A stretch of DNA of 64,000 nucleotides from assembly GCF_900143005.1 (NCBI RefSeq), contig NZ_FRCS01000006.1, positions 1-64,000 on the forward strand, read 5' to 3'. Source of the DNA: Cryptosporangium aurantiacum (GTDB lineage Bacteria > Actinomycetota > Actinomycetes > Mycobacteriales > Cryptosporangiaceae). Position numbers and translations under genes: made by a program. Shown here piece by piece: positions 16,037 through 24,315 of the stretch; positions within the stretch are counted from its first letter, which is position 1, and each line of letters opens with the position of its first letter. The notes below the pieces were generated by a model. That model made no database searches. It was not told where the DNA came from and saw nothing but the letters and a program-made list of their open reading frames with translations.

Positions 16037-17527
16037 GTGGCCGTTTCGATCCGCGGTCTGACGAAGCGTTACGGGGCCACGCTCGCACTCGAGGGTGTCG
16101 ACCTCGACGTGGCCGCGGGAGAAGTCCACGCGCTGCTCGGCCACAACGGCGCGGGCAAGTCGACGGTGATCAAGTGCCTGGGCGGCGGAACCGCGCCCGA
16201 CGCCGGCACGATCGAGATCAACGGCGTCACCCACACCGCGCTCAACCCCCGGACGTCGATCGCCGAGGGCGTCGCGATCATCTACCAGCACCTGAGCCTG
16301 ATCAGCTCGCTCACGGTCACCGAGAACCTGTTCCTCGGGCAGGAGGTGACGCGCGGCGGGGTCGTGCTCCGCCGCGCGCACCAGCGCGACGCCGCGGCGG
16401 AGGCACTCGCGCGCGTCGGATCGACCGTCTCGCCCGACGCCGTGGTCGGCGAGCTGTCGATCGGTCAGCGGCAACTCGTCGAGATCGCCAAGGCGCTGCG
16501 ACGCGACGCCACGCTGCTGGTCCTGGACGAACCGAGCGCGGCCCTCTCCCCGGTCGAAGCGGACCGGCTGGCCGCGCTCGTGCTCCGGCTGAAGTCCGAG
16601 GGCATCGCGATCCTGTACGTCACCCACCTGCTTAACGAGGTGGTGCGGCTCGCCGACCACGCCACCGTTCTCCAGAACGGCGGCGTGGTCTGGAGTTCCC
16701 CGATGAAAGGGGTGTCCAAGGCGGACCTGGTGTCCGCGATCAGCGGTCAGAGTTCTCTCGGCCGGGCGGTGCCGGTGGCCGACGCCCCGCCGACGCTGGA
16801 GGTGAACGGTCTCGCCGCCCCCGGGCTGCACGACGTCTCGCTGAGCGTGCGCCCCGGCGAGATCGTCGGCCTTTACGGTCTGGTCGGATCCGGCCGCACC
16901 CGGTTGCTGGAGACGCTGTTCGGGCGCCGCCCGATGCGCGCCGGGACCGTCGCGGTCGACGGCCAGGTCCTCCGGATCCGCGACCCCGATTCCGCGCTCG
17001 AGGCCGGCGTCGCGCTGGTACCCGGCGACCGGCTCGCGCAGGGACTGTTCGGCAGCCTCTCCGCGGCCGAGAACACCGTGTTGCGGGTGATGTCGACGGT
17101 CGCGCGGCTCGGTTTCCGCAACCACGCCGACGAGCGGGACGTGTTCCGCGCGGCGGCTTCGACGCTCTCCCTGCGGCCACCGCAACCGGACATCGCCGCG
17201 TCCCGCCTCTCCGGGGGCAACCAGCAGAAGGTGCTGATCGGACGCTGGGTCAACCGGCGCAGCACGGCCCGGGTGCTGCTGCTCGACGACCCCACCCAGG
17301 GCGTGGACGTCGGAGCCCGCGCCGAGATCTACGCGGTGATCCGCGACGTCGCCCGCGAGCGCGGCCTCGCGATCCTGTTCGCCAGCAACGACCCGGACGA
17401 GGTGGTGGCGCTCGCCCACCGCTGCCTCGTGATGCGCGGGGGCCGCGTCGTCGAGGACATCAACGTCCGGGACACCGACGAGGAAGCCCTGCTGTCCCTG
17501 ATCCACCGCGAGACGGAGCACGCCTGA
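16037..17527 (+). CDS. Sugar-type ABC transporter ATP-binding protein (RbsA/MglA-like, duplicated)
   Basis: The 496-residue protein has two ABC cassettes in tandem. The first has a complete Walker A (GHNGAGKST), signature LSIGQRQL and Walker B LLVLDEPSAAL. The second has a degenerate P-loop GLVGSGRTRL and signature LSGGNQQK with LLLDDPTQGVD. This is the RbsA architecture in which one site is catalytic. The GTG start comes 2 bases after the binding-protein stop. The stop overlaps the permease ATG (TGATG at 17525-17529). It energises import by the membrane protein at 17527. Confidence 0.9.
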   Translation: MAVSIRGLTKRYGATLALEGVDLDVAAGEVHALLGHNGAGKSTVIKCLGGGTAPDAGTIEINGVTHTALNPRTSIAEGVAIIYQHLSLISSLTVTENLFLGQEVTRGGVVLRRAHQRDAAAEALARVGSTVSPDAVVGELSIGQRQLVEIAKALRRDATLLVLDEPSAALSPVEADRLAALVLRLKSEGIAILYVTHLLNEVVRLADHATVLQNGGVVWSSPMKGVSKADLVSAISGQSSLGRAVPVADAPPTLEVNGLAAPGLHDVSLSVRPGEIVGLYGLVGSGRTRLLETLFGRRPMRAGTVAVDGQVLRIRDPDSALEAGVALVPGDRLAQGLFGSLSAAENTVLRVMSTVARLGFRNHADERDVFRAAASTLSLRPPQPDIAASRLSGGNQQKVLIGRWVNRRSTARVLLLDDPTQGVDVGARAEIYAVIRDVARERGLAILFASNDPDEVVALAHRCLVMRGGRVVEDINVRDTDEEALLSLIHRETEHA

Positions 17528-18555
17528 TGTCCTCTGCCGTTCCCACCCTGCCGCGCGCGGTGGCTGTCTCCCGGACACGAGCCACCGATTTCCTGGTCAA
17601 GAACCCGCTGCTGGTCCTGCTGGTCCTGCTGGTGACCTTCGTGCAGGCGAGCACCGGCGCCCAGCTGAACTGGGGCAACCTCCGAGGCGTCCTGCTCGAC
17701 GGCTCGGTCATCGCGATCGTCGCCGTTCCGGTGGCGATGCTCGTCATCGCCGGGTACGTCGACCTCTCGGTGGGCTCCACCCTGGCGCTCGGCGGTGTCG
17801 TGGCGGGCACCGTCATGCACCACGGCGCGGCGCCCGCGCTGGCGGTGTGCGCCGCCGTCGCCGCCGGTGCCGCCATCGGCCTGGTGAACGCCGTGCTCAC
17901 GACCGTGGCGGGCCTCTCGTCGTTCATCGTGACGCTGGGCATGCTGACGGCGGTGCGGGGGGCCACCCAGTTGCTCAGCCCGCTGCCGCTGAGCAGTTTC
18001 GGGGACGCGTTCGCGTTCCTCGGCATCGGGAACATCGCCGGCATCCCCCTCGCGGTGATCATCGCCGCCGCCGTGCTGGGGCTGGCCGGTGCGTTCCTCA
18101 CGCTGACGCCCGCCGGACGGCACGTGTACGCGATCGGCGTCAACCGGGAGGCGGCGTACCTGTCCGGGGTGAAGATCCGCACGATCCCGTTCGTGCTGTA
18201 CCTGTTCTCCGGCGCGGCCGCGGGGCTGGCCGGGACGATCACGGTCGCGCGCTTGAACAGCGCCCCGGCCGGGCAGTTGGGGCTCGGGTTCGAGCTCTCG
18301 GTGCTGACCGCGGTGCTGCTCGGGGGGATCGCGCTGACCGGCGGCGAGGGCTCGATGTTCGGGGTCCTCGTCGGGGTGCTGTTCCTCGGGTTGCTCGCGA
18401 ACGGCCTGACGCTGCTCGGGGTGACGAACTTCTGGCAGAACGTGGCGAGCGGTCTCGCGCTGGTGGCGGCGATCGCGATCGCGGCCGGCACGCACGTGCT
18501 GCGGGGGCGGTTGCTGGCGCGGGAGGCCAGTCGCCTGGCCACCCCACCCTCGTAG
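17527..18555 (+). CDS. Sugar-type ABC transporter permease (RbsC-like)
   Basis: The 342-residue protein has 8-10 membrane helices and the RbsC motif region GYVDLSVGSTLALGGVVAG, a conserved cytoplasmic-loop sequence of this permease family, plus GGIALTGGEGS near the C-terminus. One gene probably makes a homodimer. It completes a single-operon importer (binding protein, double ATPase, permease). It converges on the GabT-type gene, separated by a long hairpin. Confidence 0.9.
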   Translation: MSSAVPTLPRAVAVSRTRATDFLVKNPLLVLLVLLVTFVQASTGAQLNWGNLRGVLLDGSVIAIVAVPVAMLVIAGYVDLSVGSTLALGGVVAGTVMHHGAAPALAVCAAVAAGAAIGLVNAVLTTVAGLSSFIVTLGMLTAVRGATQLLSPLPLSSFGDAFAFLGIGNIAGIPLAVIIAAAVLGLAGAFLTLTPAGRHVYAIGVNREAAYLSGVKIRTIPFVLYLFSGAAAGLAGTITVARLNSAPAGQLGLGFELSVLTAVLLGGIALTGGEGSMFGVLVGVLFLGLLANGLTLLGVTNFWQNVASGLALVAAIAIAAGTHVLRGRLLAREASRLATPPS

Positions 18556-18557
18556 GG

Positions 18558-18617
18558 GGCACGCCGCATATTGCTGTTTCGGGGCACCTGAAACAGCAAT
18601 GTGCGGTGGCGCGTGCC
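18558..18617. terminator. Long imperfect hairpin at convergent gene junction
   Basis: Arms around CGCATATTGCTGTTTC and GAAACAGCAATGTGCG pair over about 17 bases with a 9-base loop, followed by a 6-bp outer stem (GGCACG/CGTGCC). It separates the ABC permease from the convergent aminotransferase and has no U-run. Confidence 0.7.
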
Positions 18618-19939
18618 TAGTTGGCGAACGCCTCGGTCAGGATGTCGAGGGCTTCGGTGAGCAACTCGTCGGAGATCGTCAGCGGGGGCAGGAAGCGCAG
18701 GACGTTGCCGTCGGTTCCGCACGTCAGCACGATCACCCCGGCGCGGTGCGCGGCGGCCGCCACCCCACGAGCGAGCGCGGCATCGGGCTCGGTGGTTCCC
18801 GGCTTCACGAGCTCGACGGCGATCATCGCGCCGCGCCCGCGGACGTCGCCCACCCGGGCGTCGTCCAACTGAAGGCGGTGCAGGCGCTCCTTCATCAGCC
18901 GTTCGATCTGCCGTGCGCGGTCGAGCAGGCCGTCCTCCTCGATCGTCGCGATCGCGGCGATCGCGGCCGCGCAGGCGATCGGGTTGCCCCCGTACGTGCC
19001 GCCGAGGCCGCCGGCGTGCGGGGCGTCCATGATCTCGGCGCGGCCGGTGACAGCGGACAACGGCAGCCCACCGGCGATGCCCTTCGCGGTGACGATCAGG
19101 TCGGGGACGACGCCCTCGTGGTCGCACGCGAACAGGTCACCGGTCCGGGCGAAACCGGTCTGGACCTCGTCCGCGACGAACACGACGCCGTTCGCGCGGC
19201 ACCACTCGGCGAGCGCGGGCAGAAAGCCCGGCGCGGGCTCGACGAAGCCGCCCTCGCCCTGGATCGGCTCGATAACCAGGGCGGCCAGGTTCTCCGCGCC
19301 GACCTGCTTCTCGACGAGCGTGAGCGCGCGGCGGGCCGCGGTCGCCCCGTCGACCTCCTTGCCGTCCCGGAACGGGTACGACGTCGGCACCCGGTACACC
19401 TCGGGCGCGAACGGTCCGAAGCCGTGCTTGTACGGCATGTTCTTCGCGGTCAGCGCCATCGTGAGGTTCGTCCGGCCGTGGTAACCGTGGTCGAACGCGA
19501 CCACGGCCTGGCGACCGGTGTAGCTGCGGGCGATCTTGACCGCGTTCTCCACCGCCTCGGCGCCGGAGTTGAACAGCGCGGTGCGCTTCTCGTGGTCACC
19601 CGGGGTCAGGCGGTTCAGCGCTTCGGCCACCGCGACGTACGACTCGTACGGCGTCACCATGAAGCAGGTGTGCGTGAACGCACCGGCCTGCGCCGCCACC
19701 GCGTCGACCACGCGCGGCGCGCTGTTGCCGACGGTGGTCACCGCGATGCCCGAGCCGAGGTCGATCAGCCGGTTACCGTCGACGTCCTCCACGATCCCGC
19801 CACCGGCGCGCACCGCGAACACCGGCATCGTCGTGCCGACACCGGCGGCGACCGCACCGGACTTGCGGGCCATCAGCTCCCGCGAGCGGGGCCCGGGGAG
19901 GGGGCCGACGAGGTGCCGGCTCTGCGGCAGAGAGTTCAT
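18617..19939 (-). CDS. gabT: 4-aminobutyrate aminotransferase-type class III aminotransferase
   Basis: This PLP-dependent omega-aminotransferase would move the amino group of GABA, or of a related omega-amino acid, to 2-oxoglutarate. From the ATG at 19939 it is 440 residues, a normal GabT length. It has NSGAEAVENAVKIAR, FDHGYHGRTN, the PLP-binding VADEVQTGFARTG and the Schiff-base Lys in IVTAKGIAGGLPLSAV. The late C-terminal RFLPPLTIS is typical. In Puu pathways the equivalent step is PuuE. It is divergent from a luciferase-like monooxygenase, with a palindrome copy (20027-20044) in between. Substrate assignment is by family only. Confidence 0.85.
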   Translation of the reverse strand: MNSLPQSRHLVGPLPGPRSRELMARKSGAVAAGVGTTMPVFAVRAGGGIVEDVDGNRLIDLGSGIAVTTVGNSAPRVVDAVAAQAGAFTHTCFMVTPYESYVAVAEALNRLTPGDHEKRTALFNSGAEAVENAVKIARSYTGRQAVVAFDHGYHGRTNLTMALTAKNMPYKHGFGPFAPEVYRVPTSYPFRDGKEVDGATAARRALTLVEKQVGAENLAALVIEPIQGEGGFVEPAPGFLPALAEWCRANGVVFVADEVQTGFARTGDLFACDHEGVVPDLIVTAKGIAGGLPLSAVTGRAEIMDAPHAGGLGGTYGGNPIACAAAIAAIATIEEDGLLDRARQIERLMKERLHRLQLDDARVGDVRGRGAMIAVELVKPGTTEPDAALARGVAAAAHRAGVIVLTCGTDGNVLRFLPPLTISDELLTEALDILTEAFAN

Positions 19940-20026
19940 GGGCCGAGCGTCGTTGACCGATCCAGCCGTTGTCCAATACTTCGAGGTCATCGCCGCGATG
20001 CCTCCGGGGCATACGGTGGCTTAAAG

Positions 20027-20044
20027 TCGTTTGGACCCGTACGA
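20027..20044. promoter_or_regulatory. Regulon palindrome between gabT-type and LLM genes
   Basis: TCGTTTGGACCCGTACGA ends 7 bases before the GTG at 20052. It is about 90 bases from the gabT-type start on the other strand. Confidence 0.75.
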
Positions 20045-20051
20045 TCTCGCC

Positions 20052-20987
20052 GTGGTCACGCCTCGAATGCTGATGATCCTGACCGAGAACGACACGACCT
20101 CCGGCGGGAGCGACCTTCCGACGCTGGTGCGCTGGGCGCGGGAGGCCGAAGACGCCGGTTTCGACGCGGTCATGGCCAGCGAACACGTCGTGCTGGGCCC
20201 GGACGCCGCCGCCGACGGGGTCCGGGGCAACCCGCGGGCCTACGCGCTGCCCGGCAACCAGGACCCGTTCACCCCGTGGCCGAACTCGATCGTGCTGCTG
20301 TCCGCGATCGCCTCGGTCACGACGACGCTGCGCCTGGTCGCCGGTGCGATCCTCGCGCCGCTGCGCCACCCGCTGCTGCTCGCCCGCGAGCTGGGCACGC
20401 TCGACCTGGTCAGCGAGGGGCGGCTGGTGGTGCAGCCGACCGTGAGCTGGAGCCGGGACGAGTACACCGCGCTCGGCGTCCCGTTCGACCGGCGCGGACG
20501 GATCCTCGACGAGCAGCTGGAGGTCTTCCGGCTGGCCTGGGGTCCGTCGCCGCTCAGCTTCCACGGTGTGTTCTTCGATTTCGACGACGTCTACTTCGAG
20601 CCCAAGGCGTACCGGCCGGACGGGCCGCGGATGTGGTTCGGCGGGCAGCGTCTGCACGCGCCGCTGCTGCGTCGGCTGGTCGAGCACGGCCACGGGTTCC
20701 ACCCGCTGGGGACGCCGACCGCCGACGAGGTGGCGCAGCTGCGGTCGGAGATGCTGGCGGCCGGGCGGGACCCCGGCGCGCTGGAGCTGATCGGCGGCGT
20801 CCGGGCGATCTTCCCCGACGACACCCACTGCGCCGACCTGGGGCGCGCCATGGCGGCGATCCCGCCGCAGCTCGAGGCGGGCTACACGACGTTCTGCCTC
20901 AAGCCGTCCCAGTTCATCGACGACGGCGCGCAGATCGGCGCGTTCTGCGCGGACGTCATGCGGCGGGCCGAAGCGATGACCGCCTGA
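20052..20987 (+). CDS. Luciferase-like (LLM) flavin-dependent oxidoreductase
   Basis: The 311-residue TIM-barrel protein shows LLM landmarks: an N-terminal WAREAEDAGFDAVMASEHV (EH motif), ASVTTTLRLVAGAILAPLRHPLLLARELGTLDLVSEGRL, and RMWFGGQRLHAPLLRRL. These resemble FMN- or F420-dependent monooxygenases/dehydrogenases. No ribosome binding site precedes the GTG at 20052. An ATG at 20067 is also possible, and the palindrome just upstream again suggests a leaderless transcript. It lies in the palindrome regulon and precedes a TIM-barrel amidohydrolase by 51 bases. The cofactor and substrate are not determinable. Confidence 0.82.
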   Translation: MVTPRMLMILTENDTTSGGSDLPTLVRWAREAEDAGFDAVMASEHVVLGPDAAADGVRGNPRAYALPGNQDPFTPWPNSIVLLSAIASVTTTLRLVAGAILAPLRHPLLLARELGTLDLVSEGRLVVQPTVSWSRDEYTALGVPFDRRGRILDEQLEVFRLAWGPSPLSFHGVFFDFDDVYFEPKAYRPDGPRMWFGGQRLHAPLLRRLVEHGHGFHPLGTPTADEVAQLRSEMLAAGRDPGALELIGGVRAIFPDDTHCADLGRAMAAIPPQLEAGYTTFCLKPSQFIDDGAQIGAFCADVMRRAEAMTA

Positions 20988-21038
20988 ACCCGGAGCGGCA
21001 GGATGAGGTGCATGCCCGAACATCCCAGGGGGTCCTGA

Positions 21039-21893
21039 ATGCTGGACGGTCACCGGCTCATCGACGCCCACGTCCACGTGCCGCTGCTCAGCTCGTTGAA
21101 GCCCGCCTGGGCCGAGTGGGCCCGGAATTTCGGACGGCCGGGTCTTCTCGAGGAGATCTGGGACGCCGACGGCCGACCGATTCCGGCGGCGCTCGACCGG
21201 CTCTTCGCCGACGAAGGCGTCGACACCGCGCTGCTGTTCTGCGAATACAGTCCGAAGGCGACCGGCTACCAGCACTTCGACGACCTGCTGCCGATCGTCG
21301 AGCACAACCCCCGCCGGTTCCGCCCGGTCGCCAACGTCAACCCGCACCTGCACTATCCGATCGCGCGCGAGCTCCGGCGCCAGCTCGACCTCGGCGGCGC
21401 CGCGCTGAAGCTCCACCCCGTCCACGGCGGCTTCCGGATCGACGACGCGGCGCTCTACCCCGCCTACGCGGTGCTGGTCGAGCGGGGCGTGCCGCTGATC
21501 GTGCACTGCGGCACCAGCAGCTTCCCCGGCTCGACCAACGCCAACGCCGACCCGGTCTACGCCGACACCGTCCTCCGCGACTTCCCCGACCTCACGGTCG
21601 TGCTCGCGCACGGCGGCCGCGGCTGGTGGTACGACGCCGCCGCGTTCCTCGCGCTCTCCCGCGACAACGTCTGGATCGAGCTGTCCGGGCTGCCGCCGAA
21701 GCGTCTTCCCGAGTACTACGCCCGGTTCGACGTCGGCCGCCTCTCCCGGAAGTGGATCTTCGGCACCGACTGGCCCGGCGTCCCCGGCCAGGCGATCAAC
21801 GCCCGCGCGATCGCCGCGCTGGTTCCGGACGACGTCGTCCCGCTGGTGCTGGGCGGCAACGCGGAGCGGGTGTACGCGGGGCTCGGGCGCTGA
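21039..21893 (+). CDS. Amidohydrolase-2 (ACMSD-like) metal-dependent hydrolase/decarboxylase
   Basis: The 284-residue TIM-barrel protein has the N-terminal metal site RLIDAHVHV, Lys in GAALKLHPVHGG, LIVHCGTSS, VVLAHGGRGWWYDAA and the late Asp in WIFGTDWPGVPG. These are the metal ligands and catalytic positions of the amidohydrolase-2 family, which contains hydrolases and non-oxidative decarboxylases of aromatic acids. A GGGGG stretch lies about 8 bases before the ATG. It follows the LLM gene, probably in the same transcript. It abuts the convergent livF with no gap, so no terminator separates them. Confidence 0.82.
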   Translation: MLDGHRLIDAHVHVPLLSSLKPAWAEWARNFGRPGLLEEIWDADGRPIPAALDRLFADEGVDTALLFCEYSPKATGYQHFDDLLPIVEHNPRRFRPVANVNPHLHYPIARELRRQLDLGGAALKLHPVHGGFRIDDAALYPAYAVLVERGVPLIVHCGTSSFPGSTNANADPVYADTVLRDFPDLTVVLAHGGRGWWYDAAAFLALSRDNVWIELSGLPPKRLPEYYARFDVGRLSRKWIFGTDWPGVPGQAINARAIAALVPDDVVPLVLGGNAERVYAGLGR

Positions 21894-22598
21894 TCAGCCC
21901 GCGACGCCGAGCAGGCGGCGCGCGGTGTCGGGTTCGGACCGGAACTGCCGGGTCGGGACCTGGTGGACGATGCGGCCCTTCTCCATCACCGCGATGCGCT
22001 CGCCGACCGTGAACGCCAGCCGCAGGTTCTGCTCGACCAGCAGCACGGTCACGCCCTCCTGGCGGACGGTGCGGAGCACGGCGCCGACCTGCTCCACGAT
22101 CGCGGGCGCCAGGCCGTCGGACGGTTCGTCGAGCAGCAGCAGGCTGGGGTTGGTCAGCAGCGCGCGGCCGATCACCAGCATCTGCTGTTCGCCGCCGGAC
22201 AGGTGCGCGGCCGGATGGGACAGCCGTTCGCCCAGCTGGGGAAGCAGGTCGAGGACGGCGTCGACGGTCCAGGAGCCGCGGCGGCGCGATCCGGCCAGGT
22301 GCAGGTGCTCGCGCACGGTCAGCGGTGGCCAGACCCGGCGGCCCTGCGGCACCAGCGCGACGCCCGCGCGGGCGATGACGTCGGTCCGGCTGCCTGCCAG
22401 CTCCCGTTCGCCGAGCCGGATCGACCCCGACGTGACCGGCACCAGCCCCATCAGCGTGCTGATCAGCGTGGACTTGCCGACGCCGTTGCGGCCCAGCAAC
22501 GCGAGCGCGCCGCCCTCGTCGACGTCCAGATCGACGCCGTTGAGCACCGCGCTGCGGGCGTAGCCGGAGACCAGGCCGCGCACGTGGAGAGCGGTCAC
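21894..22598 (-). CDS. livF: Branched-chain amino acid-type ABC transporter ATP-binding protein LivF
   Basis: The 234-residue single ABC cassette has Walker A LLGRNGVGKST, signature LSGGEQQML and Walker B LLLLDEPSDGL, with the short C-terminal MEKGRIVHQ typical of LivF. It is the last gene of a five-gene minus-strand Liv operon. The start GTG overlaps livG's stop codon by 4 bases. These transporters import branched-chain amino acids, amides or aromatic acids. The substrate here is unknown. Confidence 0.9.
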   Translation of the reverse strand: MTALHVRGLVSGYARSAVLNGVDLDVDEGGALALLGRNGVGKSTLISTLMGLVPVTSGSIRLGERELAGSRTDVIARAGVALVPQGRRVWPPLTVREHLHLAGSRRRGSWTVDAVLDLLPQLGERLSHPAAHLSGGEQQMLVIGRALLTNPSLLLLDEPSDGLAPAIVEQVGAVLRTVRQEGVTVLLVEQNLRLAFTVGERIAVMEKGRIVHQVPTRQFRSEPDTARRLLGVAG

Positions 22599-23329
22599 GG
22601 CGTGAACAACTCCTCTCGGTGCTCGGTGCCGAGGTAGGCCTCGGCCACGGCGTCGCTGTTCCGGGCGTCGTCCGGGCTGCCGGACAGCAGCACCCGGCCC
22701 AGGTGCAGGACCGTCACCTGGTCGGCCAGGCCGAAGACCAGGTCGAGGTCGTGCTCGACGAACAGCACGGTGACCGACCCCGGCAGCGCGCGCAGCAACT
22801 CCAGCAGGCGTTCGCTCTCGGCCGGGGACATCCCGGCGGCGGGCTCGTCCAGCAGGAGGACCGACGGTTCGCACGCCAGCGCGAGTGCGACGTCCAGTTG
22901 CTTGCGCTCGCCGTGAGACAGCGCCGGGACGAGCACCGCGCCGCGTCCGGCCAGCCCGACCTGTTCGACGAGTGCGGCGGCGCGCGTCCGGACCGCCGTC
23001 CGGGACCGCTCGTGCCGCCGGACCGCCAACGCCACGGTGTCCTGCACGGTGAACGACGCGAACAGGCTGACGTGCTGGGTGGTCTGCCCCAGCCCGAGAC
23101 GGCAGCGCCGGACCTCCGACAGCCGGGTCACGTCGCGTCCGCCCAGCGACACCGTGCCGCCGTCGGCGCGCAACCCCCCGGTCAGCAGCTTGAACAGCGT
23201 CGATTTGCCTGCGCCGTTCGGGCCGATGAGCGCGTGGCGGCTCCCGGCCGCGACCGTGAGGTCGACGCCGTCGACGGCGCGCAGCGCGCCGAACGCGATC
23301 CGCAGGTCGCGCGCCTCGAGTGCGATCAT
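22595..23329 (-). CDS. livG: Branched-chain amino acid-type ABC transporter ATP-binding protein LivG
   Basis: The 244-residue cassette has IGPNGAGKSTLF (Walker A), LSHGERKQLDVALAL (signature) and LLLDEPAAGMSPAES (Walker B), followed by the H-loop VLFVEHDLDLVFGLADQ. The MSPAE after Walker B is the usual LivG hallmark. The ATG overlaps livM's stop by 4 bases. Confidence 0.9.
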   Translation of the reverse strand: MIALEARDLRIAFGALRAVDGVDLTVAAGSRHALIGPNGAGKSTLFKLLTGGLRADGGTVSLGGRDVTRLSEVRRCRLGLGQTTQHVSLFASFTVQDTVALAVRRHERSRTAVRTRAAALVEQVGLAGRGAVLVPALSHGERKQLDVALALACEPSVLLLDEPAAGMSPAESERLLELLRALPGSVTVLFVEHDLDLVFGLADQVTVLHLGRVLLSGSPDDARNSDAVAEAYLGTEHREELFTP

Positions 23330-24315
23330 GGGCGCCTCCGGAGGCGTACGGTGGCGAGGCCTGCGGCGCCGCGCGGCAGAAGATAAACCACCACGATGAA
23401 GACGACGCCGAGCAGCAGCTCGCCGTGGCCGTCCAGCGCGGGGCCGAGCGCGTCCCGGACGAGGATCACCAGCGCCGCGCCCACCGCCGCACCCCAGAGC
23501 GAGCCCGCTCCCCCGATGACCACGGCGAGCAGCACGGTGGCGGCGGTGGTGAAGCCGAGTTCGGTCGGCGTGACCAGGCGCTGCTGCGCGGCCAGCAGCG
23601 CGCCGGCGACGCCGGCCACCGCACCGGCCACGACGAACGCCGCGTACTTGTAGAGGCGGGTCGGGTAGGCCAGCGACCGCATCCGCGGCTCGTTGTCGCG
23701 GATGCCCCGCAGCGCGGTACCGAACGACGAGCGGTAGATCGCCCACAGCACCGCGGCGCCGACCAGCGCGACCCCGAGCACGTACCAGTAGAGGTACGCG
23801 ACGTTGAGCAGGGCCGTGCCGCCGAGCCGGGTGGCGGGGATCGCGCTCAGCCCGTTCGCGCCGCCGGTCACCGACTCCCAGACGTGCGCGAGCTGCGCGA
23901 GGAGCTCGCCGATGGCCAGCGTCAGCATCAGGAAGTACACACCGCCGACGCGGACGACGACCCAGCCGGTCGCGGCCGCGAACAACGCGCCCACCGCGGC
24001 GCCCGCCAGCACCGGGACCGGCGCGGCGGCGGTCCAGTGGATCGAGACCCAGCCCGCGGCGTACGCGCCCGCACCGAAGTACGCCGCGTGGCCCAGCGAC
24101 GGGAGCCCGGTGCGTCCGACGAGCAGGTCGAGGCTCATCGCGAGCAGCGCGAACACCACGATCCGGGTCAGCGTCGTGGTGGCGAACGGCGCTAGGAACA
24201 GCGGCGCCACCGCCAGACCGGCGACCACCACGGCGGCGAGGATCCACCAGGGCGACGACCGGGCCGGAGCCGCCACCGCGGGCGGCGGCGTCTTCTCCAC
24301 GGCCAGCTCCGTCAT
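23326..24315 (-). CDS. livM: Branched-chain amino acid-type ABC transporter permease LivM
   Basis: The 329-residue membrane protein has 8-10 helices and the LivM motif LAMSLDLLVGRTGLPSLGHAAYFGAGAY. A later loop, RGIRDNEPRMRSLAYPTRLYKYAAF, matches the conserved EAA-like cytoplasmic region. It overlaps both neighbours by 4 bases, so expression is coupled. It forms the heterodimeric pore with LivH. Confidence 0.9.
   Translation of the reverse strand: MTELAVEKTPPPAVAAPARSSPWWILAAVVVAGLAVAPLFLAPFATTTLTRIVVFALLAMSLDLLVGRTGLPSLGHAAYFGAGAYAAGWVSIHWTAAAPVPVLAGAAVGALFAAATGWVVVRVGGVYFLMLTLAIGELLAQLAHVWESVTGGANGLSAIPATRLGGTALLNVAYLYWYVLGVALVGAAVLWAIYRSSFGTALRGIRDNEPRMRSLAYPTRLYKYAAFVVAGAVAGVAGALLAAQQRLVTPTELGFTTAATVLLAVVIGGAGSLWGAAVGAALVILVRDALGPALDGHGELLLGVVFIVVVYLLPRGAAGLATVRLRRRP

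Noticed and set aside
21001-21038. Palindrome copy before the amidohydrolase-2 gene (CCGAACATCCC)
   Set aside because: It lacks the TCGTTYGG left half; the gene probably depends on the LLM promoter.
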